NCBI GenBank assembly: GCA_913776245.1
Contig: CAJYLO010000026.1
Location: forward strand, 92,540 to 156,539
DNA from: an uncultured Chryseobacterium sp.
GTDB taxonomy: Bacteria > Bacteroidota > Bacteroidia > Flavobacteriales > Weeksellaceae
Direction: 5' to 3'
Length of the DNA: 64,000 nucleotides
This document shows, one piece after another, positions 17,295 to 25,713 of the stretch. The notes beneath the pieces were generated by a model. That model worked only from the letters and a program-made list of their open reading frames with translations. It searched no databases and was not told where the DNA came from. A program made the translations under genes and the position numbers. Within the stretch, counting starts at the first letter, position 1. Each line of letters begins with the position of its first letter.

Positions 17295-18686
17295 ATGAAA
17301 AAAATAATATTTACCCTTTTGGCAGCAAACCTGGTGAGTGCTCAAAGCATTTCCCTGCTCAAGGATATCAATCCGGGTGCTCAGCCGTCTACGCCCAGCG
17401 GATTCACGAACTTCAATAACAAATTGTATTTCATCGCAACCAGTGCGGAATCCGGAATGGAATTGTGGTCTACAGATGGTACAGAAGCTGGCACCAAGCT
17501 TACCGCAGATATAAATCCCGGTACAGGAAGTTCTATCCCTGGGAACATGCTGGTAAAGGATGGCAAACTCTACCTGCAGACCCTTCTGGGTAATGCCGGT
17601 TTTTATAGTTATACTGAAGAAGAAGGTATCAAACCTGCGGCCAGCGGAATGTCCTCTGCGGCAAATATAATTCTGGCTAACAACAAATTTTTTTTCCGTA
17701 TTAATGGTAAGTTGTCTTATCTGGAAGGAAGTGTAGTAACCCAGGTTGATACTCCTGTTGTGGTGTCAGGGCAGATGGGACCTGTTAACGGAAAGATAGT
17801 AACTGGGGGAAGCGCCAATTCAACTTCCAATAATCTGCAACTTTACGTTTATGACGGAGCAGCTGTTTCGCTGCTGAAAACGATTAATCCTAATACCACT
17901 TCCAATCCGCAGAATTTTTTCTATAGTGGACTTTTCAATACTTTGTTTTTTACAGCCGGATCTCCCTCCGCTGGATTCGAACTTTGGAAAACCGACGGTA
18001 CCGAGAGTGGGACAGTGCAGGTGAAAAACATCAACCCCGGAACGTCTAATTCATTTCCTGGTAACTTCCGAGAAGCTGGCGGGAAGGTTTTTTTTACTGC
18101 CAACAACGGAACGAGCGGGGTAGAGATGTGGAGTACCGATGGAACTGAAGAAAATACCAAAATGGTGAAAGATATAAATCCAGGCTCACAATCATCTAAT
18201 CCTAATAGCCTCTGCGAGGTCAACGGAAAGCTGTACTTTCTAGCGGCAGACGGATCCGGCGAGGCTAGATTGTGGGAAAGTGATGGTACGGAAAATGGTA
18301 CCAGGATGACACTGGAGCTTAAGCCGGGATATGCAAATTTTGTCCTCGGCAAGATGGAGGCGTATAACGGGAATCTTTATCTATCTGCAAAATTAAATGT
18401 TGCAAACGGTCAGGAATTATATAAGATCGAGCTTCCCAATCTGGCGACTTCTGATCTGGCGAAAAAAAATGCAGTGGTTTATCCCATTCCCACCCGCGGT
18501 GATATCTTCTTTCGGGGAAGGGAAGTTCTCACGTACGATCTTTATGACAGTAATGGCCGTCTGATAAATAAAAATGTGAAAATTAACGATAACAAGGCCC
18601 AATTATCAGTTCCTGAGGGTAATTATATCATTGTCACAAAATCAAAACAAGGAATTGTGGACACTAATAAAATAATTGTACAATGA
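17295..18686 (+). CDS. T9SS-secreted protein with ELWxTDGTxxGT repeats, paralogue
   Basis: 463 residues. The ATG at 17295 gives a proper signal peptide (MKKIIFTLLAANLVSAQ); the longer open frame starting inside the previous gene does not. It has the same blade motif as its neighbour (MELWSTDGTEAGTKL, FELWKTDGTESGTVQV, VEMWSTDGTEENTKM). The C-terminal sorting domain is less typical: the usual YPNP reads YPIP (NAVVYPIPTRGDIFF), but the remaining strand pattern to IIVQ is kept. The pair arose by tandem duplication. Its stop codon overlaps the start of the LRR gene. Confidence 0.85.
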   Translation: MKKIIFTLLAANLVSAQSISLLKDINPGAQPSTPSGFTNFNNKLYFIATSAESGMELWSTDGTEAGTKLTADINPGTGSSIPGNMLVKDGKLYLQTLLGNAGFYSYTEEEGIKPAASGMSSAANIILANNKFFFRINGKLSYLEGSVVTQVDTPVVVSGQMGPVNGKIVTGGSANSTSNNLQLYVYDGAAVSLLKTINPNTTSNPQNFFYSGLFNTLFFTAGSPSAGFELWKTDGTESGTVQVKNINPGTSNSFPGNFREAGGKVFFTANNGTSGVEMWSTDGTEENTKMVKDINPGSQSSNPNSLCEVNGKLYFLAADGSGEARLWESDGTENGTRMTLELKPGYANFVLGKMEAYNGNLYLSAKLNVANGQELYKIELPNLATSDLAKKNAVVYPIPTRGDIFFRGREVLTYDLYDSNGRLINKNVKINDNKAQLSVPEGNYIIVTKSKQGIVDTNKIIVQ

Positions 18687-19999
18687 AAAAATCCATAGCA
18701 CTCGTATGGCTGATGATCTTCAGCAGCAGTTTTGCGCCGGCAAAAGCACAAAATATCAATTTTGTAGATGAAAACTTTTTAGAATACATTTTGCTCTATA
18801 CGAACATTGATGCCAATAAGGACGGAGAGATCCAGATGACCGAAGCGCAGGAGTATACAGGCGGATTTATATTTACAGGCAATATAAAGGACGTTCCGGA
18901 AGTCAAATATTTCAAAAACCTGTCGTCACTTGTTATCAATGGTTCTAAGGTTACCACTGTAGATATCACGGGAAATAAGGAGATCAATAAGATTTCCATT
19001 AATAATTCTCTGTTGACTACACTTGATCTTTCGCAAAATTCCAAATTAACAATGGTGGATATCAGCAAGTCCGCATCTTTGAAGGAAATTACTTTTGGAA
19101 GTCATCCTCAGTTATCCTTAATAAGCTTGATGTTCAATGCTATAGAAGCCCTGGATGTTACCAGATGCCCGATGCTTACTAACTTATATTTTGCCTCGAA
19201 CAATGTTTCCAGTATAGATGTGACCAAAAACCCCAGGCTTACAGAGTTAAATATCGCAGCGAACAAGATCTCCTCAATAGACTTATCCAATAATTCAAGG
19301 CTTACCTATCTCAATGTAGGCCTGAACAAGCTCCAACAGATCAATGTCTCCAAGAACGCTTTGCTCGATACTTTTCTGATCCAGGCCAATCCCATAACAA
19401 CTGTCGATATCAGTAAACAGCTTTATCTGAGACAATTTATCATGGATAGCACGTTGATTACAGATATTGATCTTTCCAATCATCCGATGCTACAGTATTT
19501 TTATGCTAATCAATCCCAGCTTACCGTCATTGATGCATCTAAAAATGGTGAGTTGATCTATTTGAATGCAGTGAGTAACAACAAGATGAAATTTATCAAC
19601 GTCAAAAATTCAAATAATAGAAATGCTGTTGGTTTTTTCGCTATTAATAGTCCGAATCTAAAATGTATACAGGTAGATGATGTAGCATACAGTTCCAGCC
19701 AGACATTATGGCAGAAAGATCCCACTGCTACATTCGCTACGGACTGCAGCAGCATTCTCGCCAACCATGAAATAGAAAATCAAGCGAAAACGATTTTCTA
19801 TCCCAATCCCACATCTGGATATCTTTTCCTGAATACCGATATTAAAGAAGCAGTAATATACAATCTGGCAGGGCAGAAGGTTGCGAGCTATCATAACACC
19901 AAGCTGATAGACATCAGCCACCTTTCTGCAGGTACTTATATCATTAATTTTACAGATGAGACAGGGAAAATGTCTGCACAGAAAGTCATAAAAAATTAA
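18683..19999 (+). CDS. T9SS-secreted leucine-rich-repeat protein
   Basis: 438 residues; its ATG overlaps the previous stop by four bases, so translation is coupled. A signal peptide ends near KAQ (residue 24). Next is a segment NIDANKDGEIQMTEAQEYT that resembles an EF-hand-like calcium site. Leucine-rich repeats of about 21 residues follow, with pattern LTxLDLSxNxxLTxVDIS (about 70-340). The C-terminus is a T9SS type A sorting domain (KTIFYPNPTSGYLFL ... LSAGTYIINFTDETG). LRR proteins of this kind usually mediate protein binding at the cell surface. Confidence 0.85.
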   Translation: MKKSIALVWLMIFSSSFAPAKAQNINFVDENFLEYILLYTNIDANKDGEIQMTEAQEYTGGFIFTGNIKDVPEVKYFKNLSSLVINGSKVTTVDITGNKEINKISINNSLLTTLDLSQNSKLTMVDISKSASLKEITFGSHPQLSLISLMFNAIEALDVTRCPMLTNLYFASNNVSSIDVTKNPRLTELNIAANKISSIDLSNNSRLTYLNVGLNKLQQINVSKNALLDTFLIQANPITTVDISKQLYLRQFIMDSTLITDIDLSNHPMLQYFYANQSQLTVIDASKNGELIYLNAVSNNKMKFINVKNSNNRNAVGFFAINSPNLKCIQVDDVAYSSSQTLWQKDPTATFATDCSSILANHEIENQAKTIFYPNPTSGYLFLNTDIKEAVIYNLAGQKVASYHNTKLIDISHLSAGTYIINFTDETGKMSAQKVIKN

Positions 20000-20009
20000 A
20001 CAAAATCTA

Positions 20010-22592
20010 ATGAAATTAAGAACTACAATTAAGGCAAAGGTTGCAATAGCAGCTTTTTTTGCCGGAAGCATTATCCATGCTCAGAATAATGAAGAGGCTG
20101 TAATAGCGCAATATCTTGCTTCACGAAAAGTTGGTTTTGAAAATACGTTTAAAATTATACATAAGGATTCTAAAAAGGATTCTGATAAAAAAATTGTAAC
20201 CATTCAGCAGACTTTTGGAGGAGTGCCTGTATATGGAGCCATATCATCAGTTCTTATGAATAAAGAAGGTGTACAGTACCTTTCAGACAAATTTATCACT
20301 GTACCGGAAAGTACCGGAGGGGCCAAGACCCGGTTCGATGTGGAAAAGGATTTTAACTCAGTACTGTCATCGGCAAAACTCCGTGGTGATAAGAGCGATT
20401 ACGATTTCAAAGGACGCTTGAACAATTCGGTCATATATCAATTGGTTTATTTTCCTGATGATAACGGACAGTTGAAATTGAGTTACGCAGTTAATTTTTT
20501 TGAAAAAGGAACTAATAACTACTGGGATATAATTGTAGACGCAGTAGATGGTAGTATCATTAAAAAGACAAATCTTACGGTGTCTTGCCAGTTTCATGAT
20601 CATGCGTTTACCGGCGAAAAGCAGTCGGGTATCGATCACTATCAATCTGATGCATCAGCTATTCCAGTGGAAAAAAATCAGAAGGCAGATATTGAAGATA
20701 ATGCTTCTTACCGTGTATATGCTTTCCCGGTAGAATCTCCGAACTTCGGACCACGCACCCTGGAGACTAACCCGTGGTATCTGGATGCCTCTCCTCTAGG
20801 ATGGCATAACGATGGAGACACCACCTACAACTTTACCAGAGGTAACAATGCCTATGCCTACACAGACCTTAATGGCTCAAATCAAATTGGCGCTAGTGCC
20901 AATGGTGGTACGCAGAGGCTTTTCGACTTTCCGCTCAATCTGAGCCAGCCGGTGACAGCCTATACTAATGCTTCCATAACCAATCTTTTCTATGCCTCGA
21001 ATAAAATGCATGATATCTTTTACAGATACGGTTTTGACGAAGCTGGTCGTAACTTCCAGTCTGCAAACTTTGGAAAAGGTGAACCTTACACTGATTATGA
21101 TCCTGTGCTGGCCGAGGCAAGAGACGGGTCTGGCTTTAATAACGCCAATTTTGCCACTCCTCCGGATGGATTTTCTCCCAGGATGCAAATGTATCTATGG
21201 CGTTACGGATATTTCCTGACTTATAATGCACCAAGTGATCTGGTAGGCAGAAGACCGGAAGCTGGATATAATTCAGGTTTTGGCGGCGCTTTTCCTGTAG
21301 ATAACCCGCTCACCGGGGATGTAGTAATGGCTACACCTGCAGATGCGTGTACCAGCCTCACAAACTCAAATCTTACCGGGAAGATAGCCCTTATACAGAG
21401 AGGAAACTGTAATTTTGATGTCAAGTTTAAAAAAGCTCAGGATAGCGGTGCCAAGGCGGTGATCATTTACAATCCTGATCCATCGCAATCTATTATAAAT
21501 ATGAGCGGACAGGACAATACTGTAAAGATTCCGGGTATTTTGATTAATAATGCGGAAGGGGAAATTATCAAAAATAAAATCGGCCAAAATATTAATGTCA
21601 ACGTCAATCTCAAGTATAGTACGTTTGATCTGGATGGAAGTTTGGACAATGGCGTAATAGCCCACGAATATACACACGGTATTTCTACAAGAAGTACAGG
21701 CAATGGATACAGCTGTCTGAATGTAGCTTATGCCAACGAACAGATGGGAGAGGGCTGGTCGGACTTTATGGCTCTGATGGTGACTGGTACTCCGGATGCT
21801 ACTTCTGCAACGCCCAGATCTACGGGGTCATTTGTTGCAAATCAATCCGCAACAGGATCCGGAATCAGGCCGGCAAAATATTCCCCCGACTTTTCTGTTA
21901 ATGATTACACGTACGGAGATACAAATGGTAAATTTTTAGATACAGGAGATGGTACGCTCATCGTGGATGTACATGCTGTAGGATTTATCTGGGCAACGAT
22001 GCTTTGGGACTTGCACTGGAAGTTTGCGGATAAGTATGGTTACTCGAACGATATTGCCAATCATCCAAACTCAGGAAGCGGTAAAGTGGTACAACTTGTG
22101 ATGGAGGCAATGAAGATCCAAGGCTGCTATCCTAACTTTATCTCCGGCAGAGATGCTATCATTGCTGCAGATGCTGACTTAAATAATGGTGAAAACAAAT
22201 GTATGATATGGAGCGCCTTTGCAAAACGTGGCTTGGGAGCCAATGCCAGTGCGGGAGCTACAAGGGGTACTTTACCCAATGCAATCTCTGATCAGGTTGA
22301 AGATTATTCTCTGCCTGCAGAATGCTCGCTGGGAACCTCTGATGTCGCGGTAAGCAAAAAAGTATCAATCTACCCCAATCCTGCCAGAAAGGAAGTGTAC
22401 ATCAAAACCAACGGTGCTCATCTGACAGGAAAGGTTAAGATCACCATTTACGATCTGTCCGGTAAAAAACTGGATGAACAATTGATCAATTCTGAGGATC
22501 CTATTATCACTTCAGGACTTTCTAAAGGTGTCTACATTCTGACTGGGGAAGGAATCGGAGTTAGCTTTAGCAACAAGTTAATGATTGATTAA
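20010..22592 (+). CDS. M36-family (fungalysin-like) metalloprotease with PA domain and T9SS sorting domain
   Basis: 860 residues. A signal peptide is followed by a propeptide with an FTP-like segment (KIVTIQQTFGGVPVYG). The M36 catalytic domain has zinc motif H552-E-Y-T-H556 and third ligand E581 (MGEGWSDFMAL). A protease-associated domain is inserted before the zinc motif (LTGKIALIQRGNCNFDVKFK). The T9SS sorting domain starts at VSIYPNPARKEVYI. It is an exported endopeptidase. It closes the four-gene cargo cluster, 10 bp after the LRR gene, and a terminator follows. Confidence 0.92.
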   Translation: MKLRTTIKAKVAIAAFFAGSIIHAQNNEEAVIAQYLASRKVGFENTFKIIHKDSKKDSDKKIVTIQQTFGGVPVYGAISSVLMNKEGVQYLSDKFITVPESTGGAKTRFDVEKDFNSVLSSAKLRGDKSDYDFKGRLNNSVIYQLVYFPDDNGQLKLSYAVNFFEKGTNNYWDIIVDAVDGSIIKKTNLTVSCQFHDHAFTGEKQSGIDHYQSDASAIPVEKNQKADIEDNASYRVYAFPVESPNFGPRTLETNPWYLDASPLGWHNDGDTTYNFTRGNNAYAYTDLNGSNQIGASANGGTQRLFDFPLNLSQPVTAYTNASITNLFYASNKMHDIFYRYGFDEAGRNFQSANFGKGEPYTDYDPVLAEARDGSGFNNANFATPPDGFSPRMQMYLWRYGYFLTYNAPSDLVGRRPEAGYNSGFGGAFPVDNPLTGDVVMATPADACTSLTNSNLTGKIALIQRGNCNFDVKFKKAQDSGAKAVIIYNPDPSQSIINMSGQDNTVKIPGILINNAEGEIIKNKIGQNINVNVNLKYSTFDLDGSLDNGVIAHEYTHGISTRSTGNGYSCLNVAYANEQMGEGWSDFMALMVTGTPDATSATPRSTGSFVANQSATGSGIRPAKYSPDFSVNDYTYGDTNGKFLDTGDGTLIVDVHAVGFIWATMLWDLHWKFADKYGYSNDIANHPNSGSGKVVQLVMEAMKIQGCYPNFISGRDAIIAADADLNNGENKCMIWSAFAKRGLGANASAGATRGTLPNAISDQVEDYSLPAECSLGTSDVAVSKKVSIYPNPARKEVYIKTNGAHLTGKVKITIYDLSGKKLDEQLINSEDPIITSGLSKGVYILTGEGIGVSFSNKLMID

Positions 22593-22652
22593 TAATCTCT
22601 TTCAGTCCTCCGGCTCAGCGGATGATAGAAATTTTCTTAAATTAATTAATAA

Positions 22653-22695
22653 AAAGGTAGCGCAGACTTTATAAGTTGGCGCTACTTTGCTTTTT
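22653..22695 (+). terminator. terminator of the T9SS cargo cluster
   Basis: GTAGCGC (22657-22663) pairs with GCGCTAC (22679-22685), preceded by AAAAAG and followed by a T-rich tract (TTTGCTTTTT). Confidence 0.75.
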
Positions 22696-22982
22696 ATGAC
22701 CACTTGAATACTTTGCAGATGAAGGATTTGCATTTGGAACGTCAGAAACTAAGTTTTTTGAATGATCCTTTGGCTATTCTTTACCAATCAATCGGACAGC
22801 AGAACCGTTATTCCATCTGTGGCCGTTTCTTAATGCTTCCGGTATTTCATTATAACTGAACTATAAACCACCATCAAGCTTGCCAAAAATTAGTCTGCTT
22901 TTACGACGGTGCTTGCTTTTGACTGCAATCTCTATATTTTAAAATAAATCTTTTCCTTTAAAAAACTGGTAGTTCAAATTAG
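22696..22982. other. gap between M36 gene and recombinase; one mini-ORF of doubtful status
   Basis: No clear gene. A 46-codon frame at 22719-22859 (plus) starts MKDLHLERQKLSFLNDPLAI and has protein-like composition, but it lacks any recognisable promoter or family. It could be the scar of a lost gene beside the recombinase. Confidence 0.2.
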
Positions 22983-24233
22983 CTACCTGTCAATTTTAAT
23001 AATTTCTTGGTAATTTTGTTCAAAATGATCACTAAGTGTTAGGACTCTTTCTTTATCCATTATGTTAATGTAATTGAGAAACATCTGTTCGGTACTATGC
23101 CCCGTTGCACTTATTAAAAGAGGTGTTGGTATTTTTCCATAAAAATTTGTTGCAAAACTTCGTCTACCGATATGGCTTGTCAAGACTTCCCATTTTTCAG
23201 CACTTGTCTCGTGAGAGCGGAAATTCATCCGCTTCTTCGCTCTTATAGGTTCCCTTAAATTTGCCAGAAAAGCAATCTCTTTTATTTGGTTATTGTATGA
23301 CTGCAAGCTCAAAACTTCTGGAAAACAGCCATTATTATCTTCAAGAATTCTTAAAACAATCGGGTGAAGTGGAAGTAATATATCTTTATTGGTTTTTTTC
23401 TGAGTAAATGCGAGACACAATTTGTCAGAGATGCGACTTAAATTTTCTGTGTTGAATCTCATAAAATCGGAAAAACGTTGTCCTGTATAGCAGCTAATGA
23501 GTAACCAGTTTTTGGCTGCCAATAATCTTTCCGGCAGAGGCGTATGGATGATCTTTAAAAGATCCTGATCATCCAGAGTGATTAATTTTCCACTATGTTT
23601 TTCCCTTCGTACTTCAATGTCTCTGATGCTGGTACGCACACCTTTCCGCTCAGCAAAAATCAGTATGGTCTTTATGAAATGAATTGTTCGGTTGATGGTA
23701 TTCTCATTATAGCTTTCCTCCTTGCCAAAAGCAATAAATTTTTTCACAAAATCCAAATCTATATCTTTCACATCATATTTTTTGGGTGCATATCCTTCAA
23801 AACGGGAAAATAACTTGTAGAAAACTTTGTAACGCTTATAAGTGGAGTGACATACATGGTCTCGTTTTGTTTCTATATAAAGCAGCATGTAGTTTAAGAA
23901 TGTGAAAGGCGAATGCTCTGTATCATCATATTCAGAACAGATAGTGCTTATCCGTCGATGCATTTCACTTTGTAGCGGTATTCTTTTTTCCAGATTTTGT
24001 TCCAAAAGATATTCTGCCAGATTCTTTTTGATCAGATCCAACTTCTCGTTGAGCCTTTTATCATGTTTTCTGTATAAGTTAGAAGGCCTGCCTTTTATAT
24101 TATCCCAATCTTTCTCAGAAATTTTTAATGATGTGCAAAAATTAAAGATTTTATCATTTTTTACAATTTTTATTGTTAAATAGATATTCTGAAGTACGCC
24201 ACCGTTTGGAGCTAAGAGAAAATTAAATATCAT
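22983..24233 (-). CDS. tyrosine recombinase, candidate promoter invertase
   Basis: 416 residues. An arm-type N-terminus with a Bacteroidetes-like start (LAPNGGVLQNIYLTIKI) and a core-binding domain precede the catalytic domain with R253 (CYTGQRFSDF), H354 and R357 (HIGRRSFATNF), H379 (ATGHSTE) and nucleophile Y388 (LNYINI). All key residues are present. Fifty bases upstream of its start begins an 18-bp inverted repeat whose partner lies 188 bp further on. The best promoter in the enclosed segment points at this gene. This is the arrangement of Bacteroidetes phase-variation invertases that act on adjacent DNA. Family certain; role as local invertase inferred from the repeats. Confidence 0.92.
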   Translation of the reverse strand: MIFNFLLAPNGGVLQNIYLTIKIVKNDKIFNFCTSLKISEKDWDNIKGRPSNLYRKHDKRLNEKLDLIKKNLAEYLLEQNLEKRIPLQSEMHRRISTICSEYDDTEHSPFTFLNYMLLYIETKRDHVCHSTYKRYKVFYKLFSRFEGYAPKKYDVKDIDLDFVKKFIAFGKEESYNENTINRTIHFIKTILIFAERKGVRTSIRDIEVRREKHSGKLITLDDQDLLKIIHTPLPERLLAAKNWLLISCYTGQRFSDFMRFNTENLSRISDKLCLAFTQKKTNKDILLPLHPIVLRILEDNNGCFPEVLSLQSYNNQIKEIAFLANLREPIRAKKRMNFRSHETSAEKWEVLTSHIGRRSFATNFYGKIPTPLLISATGHSTEQMFLNYINIMDKERVLTLSDHFEQNYQEIIKIDR

Positions 24234-24282
24234 CCGAGTATATTTTTAAGGTTATATATACCACGAATTTAGGCAAAAAAAA

Positions 24283-24300
24283 GTAGTCCTAAATAGACTA
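24283..24300 (+). repeat. left inverted recombination site (IRL) of putative invertible promoter
   Basis: GTAGTCCTAAATAGACTA, perfect reverse complement of 24488-24505. With the next base (C) it shows GTAGTC and GACTAC arms around a 7-bp spacer CTAAATA, the classic core site of a tyrosine recombinase. Confidence 0.85.
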
Positions 24301-24487
24301 CGATTCTGATGCAAATCTACACAAATAAATATAATTGACAATATACAAACTGTTGATTTTTAAATATTTATTCCGTTTAGGATCATTTCCGTCATTATTT
24401 TTTTAATATAATAATCATCCATAATTGTTTATTGGTAGTAATTTCCTATTGTTAAAATATTGACTTGCAAATCAATATTTTAGAAAA
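24301..24487. mobile_element. putative invertible promoter segment (187 bp)
   Basis: AT-rich DNA enclosed by the 18-bp inverted sites. It contains one strong promoter on the minus strand (24312-24341) and no consensus promoter reading rightwards. As assembled, transcription would run left into the recombinase gene. Inversion would place the promoter to read right, across the right-hand site, into the gene starting at 24522. Confidence 0.7.
24312..24341 (-). promoter_or_regulatory. promoter inside the invertible segment, currently facing the recombinase
   Basis: On the minus strand TTG (24339-24341), exactly 19 spacer bases, then TAGATTTG (24312-24319), an exact match to the Bacteroidetes consensus. 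The start site would lie near 24305, so the transcript leader (about 70 bases) carries the left recombination site before the recombinase ATG at 24233. Confidence 0.75.
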
Positions 24488-24505
24488 TAGTCTATTTAGG
24501 ACTAC
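24488..24505 (-). repeat. right inverted recombination site (IRR)
   Basis: Perfect 18-bp inverted copy of 24283-24300. In the shared orientation the outer base after the second arm is T instead of C (GACTAT), so its right arm pairs over five bases. It lies 16 bases before the ATG at 24522. Confidence 0.85.
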
Positions 24506-24521
24506 GTATTCTAAAAACAAA

Positions 24522-25280
24522 ATGAACAGACAAATGATGATTAGATCAAGATACAATAGATCCTGTCTCAGTATGACGGTTTGTTCTTGCTTTCCACAAG
24601 TTAATGAACGACACTCAATAACAGGTGCACAAATGATGAGAAATTTAGTAACGGTCTCATCCTATTCATTTAGGTTGAGACTCGTTTTTATTTCCATCTT
24701 CTTTGCAATGTTCTTTTATGCACAAAGCTTTGGCAACTATAATCCTGCAATCACGGTCATAGACGGATCTTATATATCAATCACAGACAGCATATCTATC
24801 ACTAATTCAGAGACTGAGGTTCAGAATGTATACGATCACAATACAAACGTATATATTTCAGAACATACAATCGTATCGGGAATAGAACATTTCGAAAATG
24901 CCGAACTGCATAAAATCAAGGAAACTTTATATGAACCGGAAAAGAAAATAGCGGTAAAACAAAAACTTAAGACTCATCACGCTCTCAAAAGAACAGCTGC
25001 AGAAAACTTAGTAAGAACTGATATACAATATTCTGAAAATAAAAAAAATACTGTTTTACGGATCACTGAGTATTGCAATACCACGGCATCAGGCTCCACT
25101 TCATTGGCGAAAATCAAAGCAGTGCTTCAGAAATCTTATACAGGCAAACTGTTTAATCCTTCCGGCTCTACTCAGGAATTTTCTTATGTGTACCGTCAGT
25201 ATTCGCAGCTGTTTCCGGACGATTACTATTCCCGTCCACCGCCTTCCACTCCACACAACGGTTCGCATTTACTTACCTAA
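24522..25280 (+). CDS. secreted or membrane-anchored protein of unknown function downstream of the switch
   Basis: 252 residues from the ATG at 24522. The frame is also open back to a TTG at 24465 inside the invertible segment, which I reject. ATGs at 24633 and 24636 would place the start just before a signal-peptide-like stretch (LRLVFISIFFAMFFYAQSFG) and are good alternatives. The mature part (about 180 residues) begins NYNPAITVIDGSYISITDS, is rich in Lys and Thr, and ends in a Pro/Ser/Tyr-rich tail (DDYYSRPPPSTPHNG). I recognise no domain. It lies immediately downstream of the invertible promoter and upstream of a giant surface protein, so it probably belongs to a phase-variable surface module. 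Confidence 0.6.
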   Translation: MNRQMMIRSRYNRSCLSMTVCSCFPQVNERHSITGAQMMRNLVTVSSYSFRLRLVFISIFFAMFFYAQSFGNYNPAITVIDGSYISITDSISITNSETEVQNVYDHNTNVYISEHTIVSGIEHFENAELHKIKETLYEPEKKIAVKQKLKTHHALKRTAAENLVRTDIQYSENKKNTVLRITEYCNTTASGSTSLAKIKAVLQKSYTGKLFNPSGSTQEFSYVYRQYSQLFPDDYYSRPPPSTPHNGSHLLT

Positions 25281-25577
25281 ATTGATTTTCACCGCTACTG
25301 ACAATAATTTACAGATGAAAAATAGCAGGTATTTCTAACTGCTCATTAATGAGCTGTAAATCCACACAGACAGTGGTTTAACTCGTTTTCTGACATCGAG
25401 ATAGTTTAGTAGTCAAATAAGGAAAATAAGATGCAAATACCCTGAATGATCTACTCAAGTGATTTGCTACCACGATTATTTACAGGTAAGAACCGCACTT
25501 CCTATCAAATACAAAGCCGCCTCACGGCTATTCCTTTTATAAATCTGAATTAAAAATTAACTCTTAAACACTTTATT
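25281..25577. other. gene-free gap with a palindrome
   Basis: No gene or consensus promoter seen. A 14-bp perfect palindrome GCTCATTAATGAGC lies at 25341-25354, nested within arms ATTTACAG / CTGTAAAT. Lack of a promoter fits read-through from the upstream switch into the giant gene. Confidence 0.35.
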
Positions 25578-25657
25578 ATGAAAAAGCATCCTTTATTATT
25601 AGCGCAATCTTGGTGTCTTCAATTGCTTACTCTCATGTCGGTATCAATAATAAATAA
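25578..25657 (+). pseudogene. remnant: frameshifted signal peptide of a secreted protein
   Basis: ATG at 25578 is followed by a run of five A. Read with one extra A, the frame becomes a perfect signal peptide (MKKASFIISAILVSSIAYSH) followed by VGINNK and a stop; as written, the frame is shifted. SxVGIN is the usual mature start of a secreted protein type in Chryseobacterium-like bacteria. The rest of that gene is missing. An A-run length change could also be a slippage polymorphism. Confidence 0.55.
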
Positions 25658-25713
25658 AATCTAGATAATAGATAACAACATTCATTAAAGATTAATCTTA
25701 ATTTATTACATAA

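Noticed and set aside
24465..24521. TTG start of the gene downstream of the switch
   Set aside because: It lies inside the invertible segment and would add residues encoded by the recombination site; later ATG starts are more plausible.
25408..25425. third copy of the switch recombination site
   Set aside because: Only GTAGTC and an AT-rich spacer match; the second arm is absent.
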